Shown here piece after piece: positions 44,076 to 53,053 of a stretch of DNA of 64,000 nucleotides. Below the pieces are notes generated by a model. It was not told the DNA's origin. It saw only the letters and a program-made list of their open reading frames with translations, and searched no databases. Where the stretch lies: the NCBI GenBank assembly GCA_050747825.1, contig JBOGJG010000300.1, positions 1-64,000 on the forward strand, given 5' to 3'. Source of the DNA: JBOGJG01 sp050747825 (lineage in GTDB: Bacteria; Acidobacteriota; UBA6911; RPQK01; JBOGJG01). The translations under genes were made by a program, and so were the position numbers. Positions within the stretch are counted from its first letter, which is position 1. Each line of letters opens with the position of its first letter.

Positions 44076-47000
44076 ATGAGAAAAGTAGCAGCTTTGATGA
44101 TGCTGACCTCGGCGGCAGTGCTGGCAGGGTTTTACCCCAGCGCCGAGCGACTCGAGGGAGAGTCCTGGACGGAGCAGCCGTATAAAACCTGGGATGAGAT
44201 TCGCCAGCCTGTCGATGTGTCAAAAACGCTGCTTTCGCAGCCGCCCGAAGAGGCGCAGCGTAAGAGCGCCGGTTGTATCTCCGCCGGCTGCCACACCAGT
44301 GTGGAGCCCATGCATGTTTCCGAAAGTGTGCGCCTGGGCTGCACCGACTGTCACGGTGGAAATGCGGATGCGATAGAAAAGGCCAGGGCGCACGTGCTCC
44401 CCACAAATACGGAAGTCTTCGGTTCCAGCGCCAATCCGGTCCGCGCTTACACGGCCTGGCTGCGTGAGAGTCCGGAGTTCGTACGTTTCGTGAATCCGGG
44501 AGACTTGAGAGTGCTGGATCAAACCTGTGGGACGGCCGGTTGTCATCAGGACATTTCCTTTAAGGTCCGTAAGAGCATGATGACCCATGGAGGAATGCTC
44601 TGGGGCGCAGCACTTTATAACAATGGAGCCTACCCGCTCAAAGACACTCCTTTCGGCGAGAGTTATGCCATTGACGGGACTCCTCAGCGCATCCAGACGA
44701 TTCCCCCTCCGACTCCGCAGGAAACCCACGATCAGGGGATAATTCCTTATCTGGATCCCCTGGCCCAATGGGGGATCTCCCAACCCGGAAATGTACTGCG
44801 CGTCTTCGAACGAGGGGGCAAGGAATTGATCGAGATCGGGATTCCGGATATCGAGGCGGAGGCCGGTCTTCCGGATAAGGGACTGAGCATCCGCGGGTTC
44901 GGCACTTTAAATCGCACCGATCCTGTCGTTCTCGGGCTGCAGAAGACTCGGCTCATGGATCCGCTCCTGCATATGCCTGGGACGAACGACCATCCGGGAG
45001 ATTACCGGGCCAGTGGCTGCACGGCCTGTCACGTGGTCTATGCCAACGATCGGTCGCCCGCCCATTCGGGACCCTATGCCCGGTTTGGAAACGGCGGGAT
45101 GTCGGTGACATCCGATCCCACAATTCCCAGGGATGAAGCCGGGCACCCCATACGCCACCGGCTCACTCGCTCCATTCCCTCCAGTCAATGCATGGTTTGC
45201 CACATGCACCCGGGTACCAACATGCTGACCACCTATTTCGGTTACACGTGGTGGGACAATGAGACTGACGGCAATCACATGTATCCGGTGCACGAGAGGA
45301 ACCTGTCCGCTGAAGAGATCGATCGAATCGAAAGGGCGAATCCCGAGGGTTCGGCCGTCAAAGGTCTTTGGTCTGACCCGGAGTTTCTCAAGAATCTGAC
45401 TGACCTGAATCCCCGCCTCAAGCACGTTCAATTTGCCGACTTCCATGGCCACGGGTGGGTGTACCGGGCCGTTTTCAAGCGGGATCGAAAAGGCAATCTC
45501 CTGGACAGTGAAGGCCGGATCGTCTCCTTTGATGATCCCGGCAAGTTCGAGAAAGCCGTGCATCTGAAGGACATCCATCTGGAAAAAGGCATGCACTGTG
45601 TGGATTGCCATTTCGAGCAGGATGTGCACGGCAGCGGCAAGCTTTACAATGAACCCAGAGCAGCCATTGAGATCGACTGCATCGACTGCCACGGCAGCAT
45701 TTACGAGCGGGCCAGTCTAAAGACCAGCAGTTTTGCCGCGCCTCCGGGAGGTCACGATCTGAGCGTTCTTCGGACCCCCTGGGGACGCAAGCGCTTCGAG
45801 GTGCAGGCCGAGAAGATAATCCAGCGGTCCATGGTGGTCGAAGATCTGGAGTGGGAGATCGACCAGGTCCTGGATACGATCTCGCCGCAATCGCCCTCCT
45901 ACAATGAAAAATCCCGCCGGGCAAAAACGCTGCAAAAGGATGGAAAAACCTGGGGCGGCGCACTGGATGAAGATACTCTGGCCCATTCTAATTCCAGCAT
46001 GACCTGCTACGCCTGCCATTCTTCCTGGATGACGAGTTGCTTTGGCTGCCATCTATCGATGCAGGCAAACAAGATGAAAACGATGCTGCACAATGAGGGG
46101 ACGATCACACGCAACTGGACTTCCTACAATTATCAGGTGCTGCGCAGCGATGTTTTCATGCTGGGAGTGGATGGGACAGTATCTGCCCACCGGGTCGCTC
46201 CGGTACGGTCCAGCAGCGCGGTTGTGGTGAGCTCTCAAACGGGAAACAGAGAGTGGGTTTACCAGACCCAGCAGACCGTGTCCGCCGAAGGATACAGCGG
46301 TCAGGCATTCTCGACACACGTCCCTCACACCGTCCGCAGCAGGGAAACCAAGGGCTGCACCGACTGTCATGTGTCCACAGAGAACGACAATAACGCCATC
46401 ATGGCTCAGCTTCTGCTCCTGGGGACTAACTACACCAATTTTATGGGGCGCTATGTCTACGTGGGAGAAAGAGAGAACGGTTTCGAAGCAGTAGCTATTG
46501 CCGAGCGGGAGGAACCCCAGGCGGTCATCGGCAGCTACCTGCACCGATTAGCTTACCCGAGCAAGTATGAAAAGCACGAAGAGGCGCATCACGAGCTGAA
46601 AGAGGCTTATCATCACCACGGGAAGGATATTTTGAGCGTGCAGCTTCGGGGCGAATATCTATACACGGCCAACGGACCGGAAGGGCTGGAGATTTTCGAC
46701 GTGGCCCAGATTGATCACAAAGGCTTTTCCGAGCGGATGGTCACCGCTCCAGTCTCCCCCCTGGGACAGCGCTTCTACGTTCGAAGCAAATACGCGACGG
46801 CCGTGGCTTCGCCTTCTACTCTGGCAGTCGATCCCGCGCGCACCCAGCGGCCTGAAAACGACGAGCAGGCGATCGCTCCGATTTATGCTTATATTTTCTT
46901 CACCGATAAGTATGAAGGATTGATCCTGGTCAATGCGGCCACGCTTCTGGATGGAGATCCCACCAACAACTTTCTGGAGCGGGCGCTCACCTACAATCCT

Positions 47001-47756
47001 GATGGACTTCTGGATGGAGCCGTCAATCTGGCCATTGCCGGAAATCACGTTTATGTGACATGCGACCGCGGCCTGGTGATTCTCAATTTCAAGGATCCAC
47101 TGAAGCCGACCATTACGTCGGTCATTGGAGAGCCTTTCATCAAGAAACCCCGGTCGGTCGCGATTCAGTTCCGTTACGCCTTCCTAGCCGATTCCGAGGG
47201 CATCAAGGTCGTCGATGTGACCCTACCCGAAAAATCGCATCCAGTAGAAACAGGAAAATTCTTGCTCGAGGATGCGCGCGACATCTATATCGCCAGAACA
47301 TACGCTTATATTGCAGCGGGCAAGCAGGGCCTGGTCATCCTGGACGTCGAACGTCCCGAATTTCCGCGCCACTTTCTGACCTATAACGCTGAAGGCGAAA
47401 TAAACGACGCCTGGCAGGTGAAGCTTGCCATGAGCAACGCCAGCTCGTTCGCTTATATCGCAGACGGCAAGAACGGGCTGCGCGTCCTTCAAATAACCTC
47501 ACCGGAAAAAACCCCAGGGTTATTTGGCTACAGTCCGGAGCCCTCCCCGGAACTCATCGCCACCTATCACACTCATGGCCCCGCGGTGGCGGTAGCGAAG
47601 GGATTAGACCGCGATCGAGCCGTGGACGAGAGCGGAAACCAAATAGCGGTGTTTGGCCGGCGCGGCGCCCGCCCCTTCAACTTCCAGGAAATGCAGCGGC
47701 TGTATCTAAAGCAGGGCAAGGTCTACCAGGTAACAGATGAACTGCCCAGGAAATAG
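44076..47756 (+). CDS. Ten-haem cytochrome c with C-terminal LVIVD propeller
   Basis: A 1,226-residue exported protein. The N-terminus is a weak signal peptide (MRKVAALMMLTSAAVLAGFY). The haem region (about 65-800) has eight CxxCH motifs (CTDCH, CTACH, CMVCH, CVDCH, CIDCH, CYACH, CFGCH, CTDCH) and two CX4CH motifs, CISAGCH (67-73) and CGTAGCH (151-157): ten haems. The C-terminal region (about 850-1,170) has LVIVD-type propeller repeats such as YIAAGKQGLVILDV and YIADGKNGLRVLQI. Multihaem-plus-LVIVD proteins occur in anaerobic and metal-reducing lineages; no catalytic haem motif (for example CxxCK) is seen. It probably carries electrons or binds at the surface, with the barrel gene upstream as partner. 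Confidence 0.85.
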   Translation: MRKVAALMMLTSAAVLAGFYPSAERLEGESWTEQPYKTWDEIRQPVDVSKTLLSQPPEEAQRKSAGCISAGCHTSVEPMHVSESVRLGCTDCHGGNADAIEKARAHVLPTNTEVFGSSANPVRAYTAWLRESPEFVRFVNPGDLRVLDQTCGTAGCHQDISFKVRKSMMTHGGMLWGAALYNNGAYPLKDTPFGESYAIDGTPQRIQTIPPPTPQETHDQGIIPYLDPLAQWGISQPGNVLRVFERGGKELIEIGIPDIEAEAGLPDKGLSIRGFGTLNRTDPVVLGLQKTRLMDPLLHMPGTNDHPGDYRASGCTACHVVYANDRSPAHSGPYARFGNGGMSVTSDPTIPRDEAGHPIRHRLTRSIPSSQCMVCHMHPGTNMLTTYFGYTWWDNETDGNHMYPVHERNLSAEEIDRIERANPEGSAVKGLWSDPEFLKNLTDLNPRLKHVQFADFHGHGWVYRAVFKRDRKGNLLDSEGRIVSFDDPGKFEKAVHLKDIHLEKGMHCVDCHFEQDVHGSGKLYNEPRAAIEIDCIDCHGSIYERASLKTSSFAAPPGGHDLSVLRTPWGRKRFEVQAEKIIQRSMVVEDLEWEIDQVLDTISPQSPSYNEKSRRAKTLQKDGKTWGGALDEDTLAHSNSSMTCYACHSSWMTSCFGCHLSMQANKMKTMLHNEGTITRNWTSYNYQVLRSDVFMLGVDGTVSAHRVAPVRSSSAVVVSSQTGNREWVYQTQQTVSAEGYSGQAFSTHVPHTVRSRETKGCTDCHVSTENDNNAIMAQLLLLGTNYTNFMGRYVYVGERENGFEAVAIAEREEPQAVIGSYLHRLAYPSKYEKHEEAHHELKEAYHHHGKDILSVQLRGEYLYTANGPEGLEIFDVAQIDHKGFSERMVTAPVSPLGQRFYVRSKYATAVASPSTLAVDPARTQRPENDEQAIAPIYAYIFFTDKYEGLILVNAATLLDGDPTNNFLERALTYNPDGLLDGAVNLAIAGNHVYVTCDRGLVILNFKDPLKPTITSVIGEPFIKKPRSVAIQFRYAFLADSEGIKVVDVTLPEKSHPVETGKFLLEDARDIYIARTYAYIAAGKQGLVILDVERPEFPRHFLTYNAEGEINDAWQVKLAMSNASSFAYIADGKNGLRVLQITSPEKTPGLFGYSPEPSPELIATYHTHGPAVAVAKGLDRDRAVDESGNQIAVFGRRGARPFNFQEMQRLYLKQGKVYQVTDELPRK

Positions 47757-47794
47757 AGGGACGTTCAATTTTGCAGGTGAACGTCCCTCTATTT
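47751..47794. terminator. Perfect 17-bp stem between convergent cytochrome genes
   Basis: AAATAGAGGGACGTTCA (47751-47767), a 10-base loop, and TGAACGTCCCTCTATTT (47778-47794). The TAG stop of the ten-haem gene is in the stem. It lies between convergent genes and would terminate both. The core TAGAGGGA ... TCCCTCTA also occurs at 21650-21668. Confidence 0.75.
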
Positions 47795-47799
47795 AGTCT

Positions 47800-49074
47800 C
47801 TACAAGACTTGCTGGATTTTGGCGAGTTGGGTGGCGAATTCGGAAGGGCTGTAACGTGAGGTGGATTGGAGCCACTCATAGAGACGCGCGATTTGGGCGT
47901 CCAATAGTTCGTTTGTCTTTCCGGTGTTCTCTCTCCAGGACCTGAAAAGAGCATCCACACTCATGGTCGCCTGCTCGGCTGAGCGGATTCCTGATTGTGC
48001 GATGTTCTGGGCGTCGCCTGAAATGGCTCTCATGATCTGAAGCGCCATCGGCTCACCCAGGTTTGCGGCCTGCCATTGTGAGATCAGCGAATCCGTCAGA
48101 TCGGCAAGCTGACGGGCCGTGCGGGCGATCTGGAGCCGGTTATCCGCCGGCTGCTGGAGGTGCTGTTTCAAGTTTTCCACGAGCTGTTCCAACTGTTGTC
48201 TTTGTCCGCCCGAAATGGCGGTTACCGCATGGCGAAAGACGATATAGCGCGAAGGATTCCAGGGTGGGATTCCAGCGATGCCCTTATACCCTCGGGCCTG
48301 CCGTTCGCTGGGAAGGACGAGGTTATGGTGGCAGGCGAAACATTCGAAATCCGCAAAATCAGGCCAACCCGCCCAGGAGGGCTGTTCCACTCGATGGGCC
48401 AACTGCTCCATGGACTCTCGCAGCGACACGGCCTGGCCGATGGCCCAGCGACGCAGGCCCTGCCAATCTCCTTCAGGCTCGTCCCAGTGACGGGGCATCA
48501 GGGCGCTAAACGTGTCCAACTCAAAGACCAGGTCGGGATGGCCTGCCGCAATCAGTTGGTGATTGACCGTTTTCTCCTGGTTTCCCAGGTGGCAGGACAG
48601 GCAGGTATCGGCGCGCACATCGAAATCTCTAGTGTCGTTCATTCCGGCACTGAGCGACTGCTGATGCGTCCAGTCGCGAGTGGTATGAGGTCCCAGCCAT
48701 TGGGAGGCGGGTCCGTGACAACTTTCACAACCGACTCCGTCGGAAATCTCAAAGGTGCGCGCCTGGCGCTGCTGCGGCGCATTAGTGGTATGGCAGTCCA
48801 GGCACAGTGTTGCCGTGTGCGGCTCAGAAATTCCCAAGTTGCGAGCGATCTGCTGGGAGCGGGGCTCCAACAGCACTGCATAAGCTTTTGCATGCCCATC
48901 CTTAGTGGACCAGATTTGGTATTCGTTCTGCTTGATCCGGCCGCCGGTTCTGGGCCACACGCTTCCATGGCAATTACTGGAGGCGCAGGATCCTGCCCCG
49001 GTGAAATTCACCTGGTCCTGAGGAGATAAAAGAAGAAATCCGGCCAGCGCGATGGGAAGCAGCATTACCGCCAT
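47800..49074 (-). CDS. Five-haem cytochrome c554-like protein
   Basis: A 424-residue exported protein with CASSNCH (CX4CH), CLDCH, CESCH, CLSCH and CFACH, five haem sites. The spacing and the blocks GVGCESCHGPASQWLGPH, QLIAAGHPDLVFELDTFSALMPRHW and FECFACHHNLV resemble the cytochrome c554 family that accepts electrons from hydroxylamine oxidoreductase in nitrifiers; in other bacteria related proteins have unknown partners. The C-terminal 170 residues are helical and unlike c554. The signal peptide has no basic n-region, which is odd; an in-frame TGA two codons upstream prevents extension. It is divergent from the electron-transfer operon, across a regulated promoter region. Confidence 0.82.
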   Translation of the reverse strand: MAVMLLPIALAGFLLLSPQDQVNFTGAGSCASSNCHGSVWPRTGGRIKQNEYQIWSTKDGHAKAYAVLLEPRSQQIARNLGISEPHTATLCLDCHTTNAPQQRQARTFEISDGVGCESCHGPASQWLGPHTTRDWTHQQSLSAGMNDTRDFDVRADTCLSCHLGNQEKTVNHQLIAAGHPDLVFELDTFSALMPRHWDEPEGDWQGLRRWAIGQAVSLRESMEQLAHRVEQPSWAGWPDFADFECFACHHNLVLPSERQARGYKGIAGIPPWNPSRYIVFRHAVTAISGGQRQQLEQLVENLKQHLQQPADNRLQIARTARQLADLTDSLISQWQAANLGEPMALQIMRAISGDAQNIAQSGIRSAEQATMSVDALFRSWRENTGKTNELLDAQIARLYEWLQSTSRYSPSEFATQLAKIQQVL

Positions 49075-49149
49075 GGATCAAGGCAAAATATAACCGCCGT
49101 ACAGGAGTAAGTCAAACTCCAAGATTTCACCCTTACCGGACACGAGAAT

Positions 49150-49195
49150 TGCTATAATCCCGCCTACGAAGTAAACACTTCGAAGTAAACACTTC
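49150..49195 (+). promoter_or_regulatory. Extended -10 promoter with two tandem palindromic operators
   Basis: TGCTATAAT (49150-49158) is an extended -10 (TGn-TATAAT); no good -35 is seen, as expected for that class. The 14-mer GAAGTAAACACTTC (inverted halves GAAGT/ACTTC around AAAC) occurs twice back to back at 49168-49181 and 49182-49195, covering the predicted +1 region and leader of the nuoEF-like gene. A repressor dimer pair would block this promoter. The second copy is followed by TGGCTTTTTT, so an attenuator-like terminator hairpin is an alternative. Confidence 0.65.
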
Positions 49196-49208
49196 GTGGC
49201 TTTTTTGC

Positions 49209-50882
49209 ATGATCATTCACGAACTACGGACGATTCAGGATCAGTTTGGCTACCTGCCGCGAGAGGAGCTAAAGAGGCTTTCTCAGAAGATCAATGTGCC
49301 GCTGTATGAGCTTCATGGAGTGGCCAGTTTCTTTCCCCACTTCCGGCTGGTGCGCCCGCCTGCAGTGGACATCGGCGTCTGCATGGATATGCCCTGCCAT
49401 CTCCATGGCTGCGCTGGTCTGAAGAAGCAGATCGATCAAGCGGCGCAGGAAAGCAAACTTGACGTGGAGGTGCGGCCGGTCTCCTGTCTGGGACAGTGCG
49501 ACCGGGCACCGGCCGTAGCTGTAAACGATCATATTTTTGCGCATCAATCCCCTCGGGAGACGCTGGCGGTTGTGACCGCTGCTTTGAAGGGCGCCAAGCT
49601 GGAGCATCAATCCTTTGGGGGGGGCGCCAGGCGCCATGCAGCCGATCCATACGACGGCGAGGGCGCGTACGGAGTAGTCAAAGATCTTCTCCAGTCGCAG
49701 GATTTCGAAGGCGTGCTGGAAAAGCTGAAATCGGCCAATCTAAGAGGGATGGGCGGAGCGGGCTTCCCTACCGGAGTGAAATGGGAGCTGGTTCGGAAGG
49801 CTGAGGGCGATGAGAAATATGTGGTCTGTAATGCCGACGAGAGTGAAGTTGGGACCATCAAAGATCGCGAGATCATGAAGGATCTTCCCCACCTTCTGGT
49901 CGAAGGGATGATCATCGCTGGACTGGTCACGGGCGCTCGCAAGGGCATCATCTATATCCGTCACGAATATCATGAGCAGGAAGAAGTACTGCGGGAGGAA
50001 ATCATTCGAGCCAGGCACGCCCGTCTCGTGGGAGATGGACTCCTGGGCTCGAACCACACCTTCCATCTGGAAATTTTCGTCAGTCCGGGTGGCTACATCT
50101 GCGGCGAGGAAAGCGCTCTCTTGGAAGCCCTTGAGGGAAAGCGGGCCCAGCCGCGCAATAAGCCTCCTTTTCCGGTCACTCAGGGCCTTTGGAACAAGCC
50201 CACTGTCATTAATAACGTTGAGACGTTCATTTATGTGCCACTGATCCTGAAAAGAGGCCCGGAATGGTTCCAATCCAGAGGGCGGAACGGGATTCCCGGG
50301 CTCAAGTTTGTGGGCGTCAGCGGCCACGTGAACAATCCGGGCGTCTTCGAGGTTGCGATGGGGACGCCTATTTCTGAAGTGATTTACGACCATGCCGGAG
50401 GAATCAGCCAGGGGAGGCGGATGAAAGCCTTTGCCCCTTCCGGGGCTTCCTCGGGTTTTCTCCCCGCCTCCATGGCGGATGTCCCCATGGATTTCCAGAG
50501 CCTGGCTAAAGCCGGTTCAATGATGGGTTCGGGGGCGATAGTAGTGGCTGCTGAAGGGACCTGCCTTCTGGATCTGGCGCTAAATGCCGTCCGCTTCTTT
50601 CGCAACGAATCATGCGGAAAGTGTGTTCCCTGCCGGGTGGGCTCGCAAAAGCTGGTTGACATTCTCTTCCGGATCTCTCAGGAAGGCGGCACAAGAGAAG
50701 ACCTTGAGGTGATTGAGCGTATGGCCGATACCCTGATGATGACTTCGATTTGTGGTCTGGGTCAGGTGGTCCCCAAGCCGATTACTTCCGTTATCCAGCA
50801 TTTCCCCGGGGAAATCGAAGATCACATTGTAAATCAGACGTGCCCTTCGGGAGTGTGTTTTAGCGAGAGGAAAACAGGGTGA
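49209..50882 (+). CDS. NADH-binding NuoE-NuoF fusion (HoxF-like diaphorase)
   Basis: A 557-residue cytoplasmic protein. Residues 1-130 are a NuoE-like thioredoxin-fold ferredoxin with a [2Fe-2S] site of Cys58, Cys63, Cys93 and Cys97. Residues 145-557 are NuoF: the FMN/NADH site NLRGMGGAGFPTGVKWELV, CNADESEVGTIKDREIM and GGYICGEESALLEALEGKRAQPR; then a [4Fe-4S] site of Cys469, Cys472, Cys475 and Cys515 (ESCGKCVPCRVGS ... TSICGLGQ). It oxidises NADH or reduces NAD+. Such fusions serve bidirectional hydrogenases or formate dehydrogenases, but no hydrogenase or FDH gene is here. It is followed by an iron-sulfur protein with a 4-bp overlap (GTGA). It is the first gene of the operon behind the tandem operators. 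Confidence 0.9.
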   Translation: MIIHELRTIQDQFGYLPREELKRLSQKINVPLYELHGVASFFPHFRLVRPPAVDIGVCMDMPCHLHGCAGLKKQIDQAAQESKLDVEVRPVSCLGQCDRAPAVAVNDHIFAHQSPRETLAVVTAALKGAKLEHQSFGGGARRHAADPYDGEGAYGVVKDLLQSQDFEGVLEKLKSANLRGMGGAGFPTGVKWELVRKAEGDEKYVVCNADESEVGTIKDREIMKDLPHLLVEGMIIAGLVTGARKGIIYIRHEYHEQEEVLREEIIRARHARLVGDGLLGSNHTFHLEIFVSPGGYICGEESALLEALEGKRAQPRNKPPFPVTQGLWNKPTVINNVETFIYVPLILKRGPEWFQSRGRNGIPGLKFVGVSGHVNNPGVFEVAMGTPISEVIYDHAGGISQGRRMKAFAPSGASSGFLPASMADVPMDFQSLAKAGSMMGSGAIVVAAEGTCLLDLALNAVRFFRNESCGKCVPCRVGSQKLVDILFRISQEGGTREDLEVIERMADTLMMTSICGLGQVVPKPITSVIQHFPGEIEDHIVNQTCPSGVCFSERKTG

Positions 50883-53053
50883 GCGACGCAGGGAAGATCA
50901 ATCTGACCATCGACGGAGTGCAGGTCAGCGCCAGCCCCGGCGCCACGATTTGGGAAGCCGCTCGCTCTGCCGGAATCGAAATCCCTGTTCTTTGCCACCA
51001 GTCCAATCTCGATCCCGTGGGTGTTTGCCGGGTGTGCGCGGTCGAAGTCCAGGGAGCCCGGGTTTATGCAGCCGCCTGCGTGCGCGCTGTCGAAAACGGG
51101 ATGGTCGTCTCTACCGGTAATGCGCGATTGGAACAGTCCAGAAAAACGCTGATCGAGCTGCTGCTGTCAGACCATCCGGCTCCCTGTGCCCGCCACCAGA
51201 AATTCGGCGATTGCGAGTTGGAAGTCCTGGCCGAAAAGACTGGGGTCACTCAGCCCGCTTTTAACTCGCGGACGGCATCCAAAGGGGCTGACGTTTCCAA
51301 CCTCAGTATCTCCGTTGACCACAGCGCCTGCATCGTTTGCGATCGCTGTGTGCGGGCTTGCACGGACCTTAAGCACAACAATGTAATCGGCCGTATGGGC
51401 AAGGGATATCTCACCAGCATTTCCTTTGATGATGACCGGCCTATGGGGGAGTCGAGCTGCGTCAATTGTGGAGAATGCATGGTTTCCTGTCCCACCGGAG
51501 CGCTGACGTCCGGTGAAATGGTGGGGACCAGAATGGATTCCGGCGATGTGCTCAGTCCCGAAGATCTCTTGCGCTATCCCATCTTTGCGGGTATCTCCAG
51601 CGCATTTCTGGCACGAAATACCGGAGGCATAGTCAGGCGCCATTATCGAAAAGGCGAAATCATCTGCCGCGAAGGAGAATACGGGTCCACGGCGTTTTAT
51701 ATCCTGCAGGGCCAGGTGGATGTTTTTCTGGGCACCAGTGTCGCCCACGTCGCCAAGCGAAGAGATTCCGGCATGGGTTGGTTCAAGAAGATGACCAGCG
51801 TACTGGTGTCCCGTACGGAAGATCCGCGGAGCGGCGAAAAGAGACAGAGCTATATTCCTATTGACGCTCCGGTTGATCTTTCCTACGATCGGCCGGTCGC
51901 GCAACTGGGCGAGGGCGACCTGTTCGGGGAGATGACCTGTCTGAACTTCTATCCCCGATCGGCGACGGTGCGCGCTGCTGAAGACTGCATCGTCCTCGAG
52001 ATGCTGCGCAACGTCCTTCAGATCCTCCAGAAAAACCGCGATTTCCAGGCCCATATGGAAGAGGTCTACAGGAAGCGCGCCCTGGATAATCACCTGCGCA
52101 GCGTTCCCATCTTTCAAAACCTCCCGTCGGATTTTCTGGAATATCTAAGAGATCGCGTACAACTGAAGCGGTTTGAGGCAGGAGAGGTCATCTGCCGGCA
52201 GGGAGAGCCGGCGGATGCCTTCTATCTGGTGCGGATTGGGCACGTGAAGGTTTCTCAAGCTCGCCCTGGAGGTGAAATGGTCCTGGCTTACCTGGCTAAG
52301 GGCCTGTACTTTGGCGAGATTGGTCTTCTGGCGAGAGGCGAGAGGACGGCCACCTGCACGGCGCTCGATCACGTGGAGGTTGTAAAAATCTCGCAGCGGG
52401 AATTCGACCAGATGCTGTCGCAATTTCCGGATATTCAGACCGAGCTCCAAAGAGTGGCCGGCCAGCGCCTGGAGTCCAATGAAAAGCAGAGCGAAATGCT
52501 GAAGACGGTACCGCTGGATGATTTCCTGTCCCAGGGTTTGATGCAAGCTCAGAATCTCCTTGTTCTGGACCTGGAGAGTTGCGTGCGCTGTGATGATTGC
52601 GTGCGCGCCTGTGGCGCCGCTCACGACGGGTTTACCCGCCTGGTTCGCGAGGGCCTTCGCTTCGATAAATACCTGGTGGCTACATCCTGCCGGCAATGTA
52701 GAGATCCGCTCTGCATGGTCGGTTGTCCGGTGGGAAGCATACGGCGCCAGGATTCTCTGGAAATCATCATCGAGGATTGGTGTATCGGATGCGGCTTGTG
52801 CGCGCAGCAATGCCCTTACGGGAATATCAACCTGCATGAGTTTCCGGTCCGCGAGAGGAACCCGGAAACGGGAGCGTTCGAAACCGTTCTTAAGAAGAAG
52901 GCCACAGTCTGTGACCTTTGCACCGATCACAAGGAGCCAAGCTGCGTCTACGCCTGCCCGCACAATGCGGCTCATCGTGTAGACCCCCGGACATTCTTCG
53001 ATCTGCAGCTCCAGCCGACCGGCTTGGCTTCTAAGGAGCCGAGCTCATCGTGA
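50879..53053 (+). CDS. NuoG-type / dual cNMP-binding / four-cluster ferredoxin fusion
   Basis: A 724-residue chimera. Residues 1-80: [2Fe-2S] fold with Cys39, Cys50, Cys53, Cys67. Residues 99-112: N5-like site His99, Cys103, His106, Cys112, with the second cysteine replaced by histidine. Residues 151-204: two [4Fe-4S] sites (CIVCDRCVRAC; CVNCGECMVSC). Residues 233-400 and 408-540: two cyclic-nucleotide-binding domains with intact cassettes (FGEMTCLNFYPRSATVRA; FGEIGLLARGERTATCTA); the first has a charged insert (about 290-335). Residues 568-693: sixteen cysteines in four ferredoxin motifs, as in HybA/DmsB-type subunits. It is likely the wire from the NADH module to the membrane cytochrome b, gated by cAMP or cGMP. 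It overlaps both neighbours by 4 bp. Confidence 0.85.
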   Translation: MSDAGKINLTIDGVQVSASPGATIWEAARSAGIEIPVLCHQSNLDPVGVCRVCAVEVQGARVYAAACVRAVENGMVVSTGNARLEQSRKTLIELLLSDHPAPCARHQKFGDCELEVLAEKTGVTQPAFNSRTASKGADVSNLSISVDHSACIVCDRCVRACTDLKHNNVIGRMGKGYLTSISFDDDRPMGESSCVNCGECMVSCPTGALTSGEMVGTRMDSGDVLSPEDLLRYPIFAGISSAFLARNTGGIVRRHYRKGEIICREGEYGSTAFYILQGQVDVFLGTSVAHVAKRRDSGMGWFKKMTSVLVSRTEDPRSGEKRQSYIPIDAPVDLSYDRPVAQLGEGDLFGEMTCLNFYPRSATVRAAEDCIVLEMLRNVLQILQKNRDFQAHMEEVYRKRALDNHLRSVPIFQNLPSDFLEYLRDRVQLKRFEAGEVICRQGEPADAFYLVRIGHVKVSQARPGGEMVLAYLAKGLYFGEIGLLARGERTATCTALDHVEVVKISQREFDQMLSQFPDIQTELQRVAGQRLESNEKQSEMLKTVPLDDFLSQGLMQAQNLLVLDLESCVRCDDCVRACGAAHDGFTRLVREGLRFDKYLVATSCRQCRDPLCMVGCPVGSIRRQDSLEIIIEDWCIGCGLCAQQCPYGNINLHEFPVRERNPETGAFETVLKKKATVCDLCTDHKEPSCVYACPHNAAHRVDPRTFFDLQLQPTGLASKEPSSS

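Noticed and set aside
47800..49074. Evidence of nitrification (c554 with hydroxylamine oxidoreductase)
   Set aside because: Only the five-haem carrier is similar. No octahaem hydroxylamine oxidoreductase or ammonia monooxygenase gene is present, and c554-like proteins occur in non-nitrifiers.
49209..53053. Bidirectional hydrogenase (HoxEFU) or NAD-linked formate dehydrogenase
   Set aside because: The NuoE-F and NuoG-like N-terminus would fit, but no NiFe large or small subunit and no molybdopterin domain is present, and the gene continues into cNMP and ferredoxin domains.
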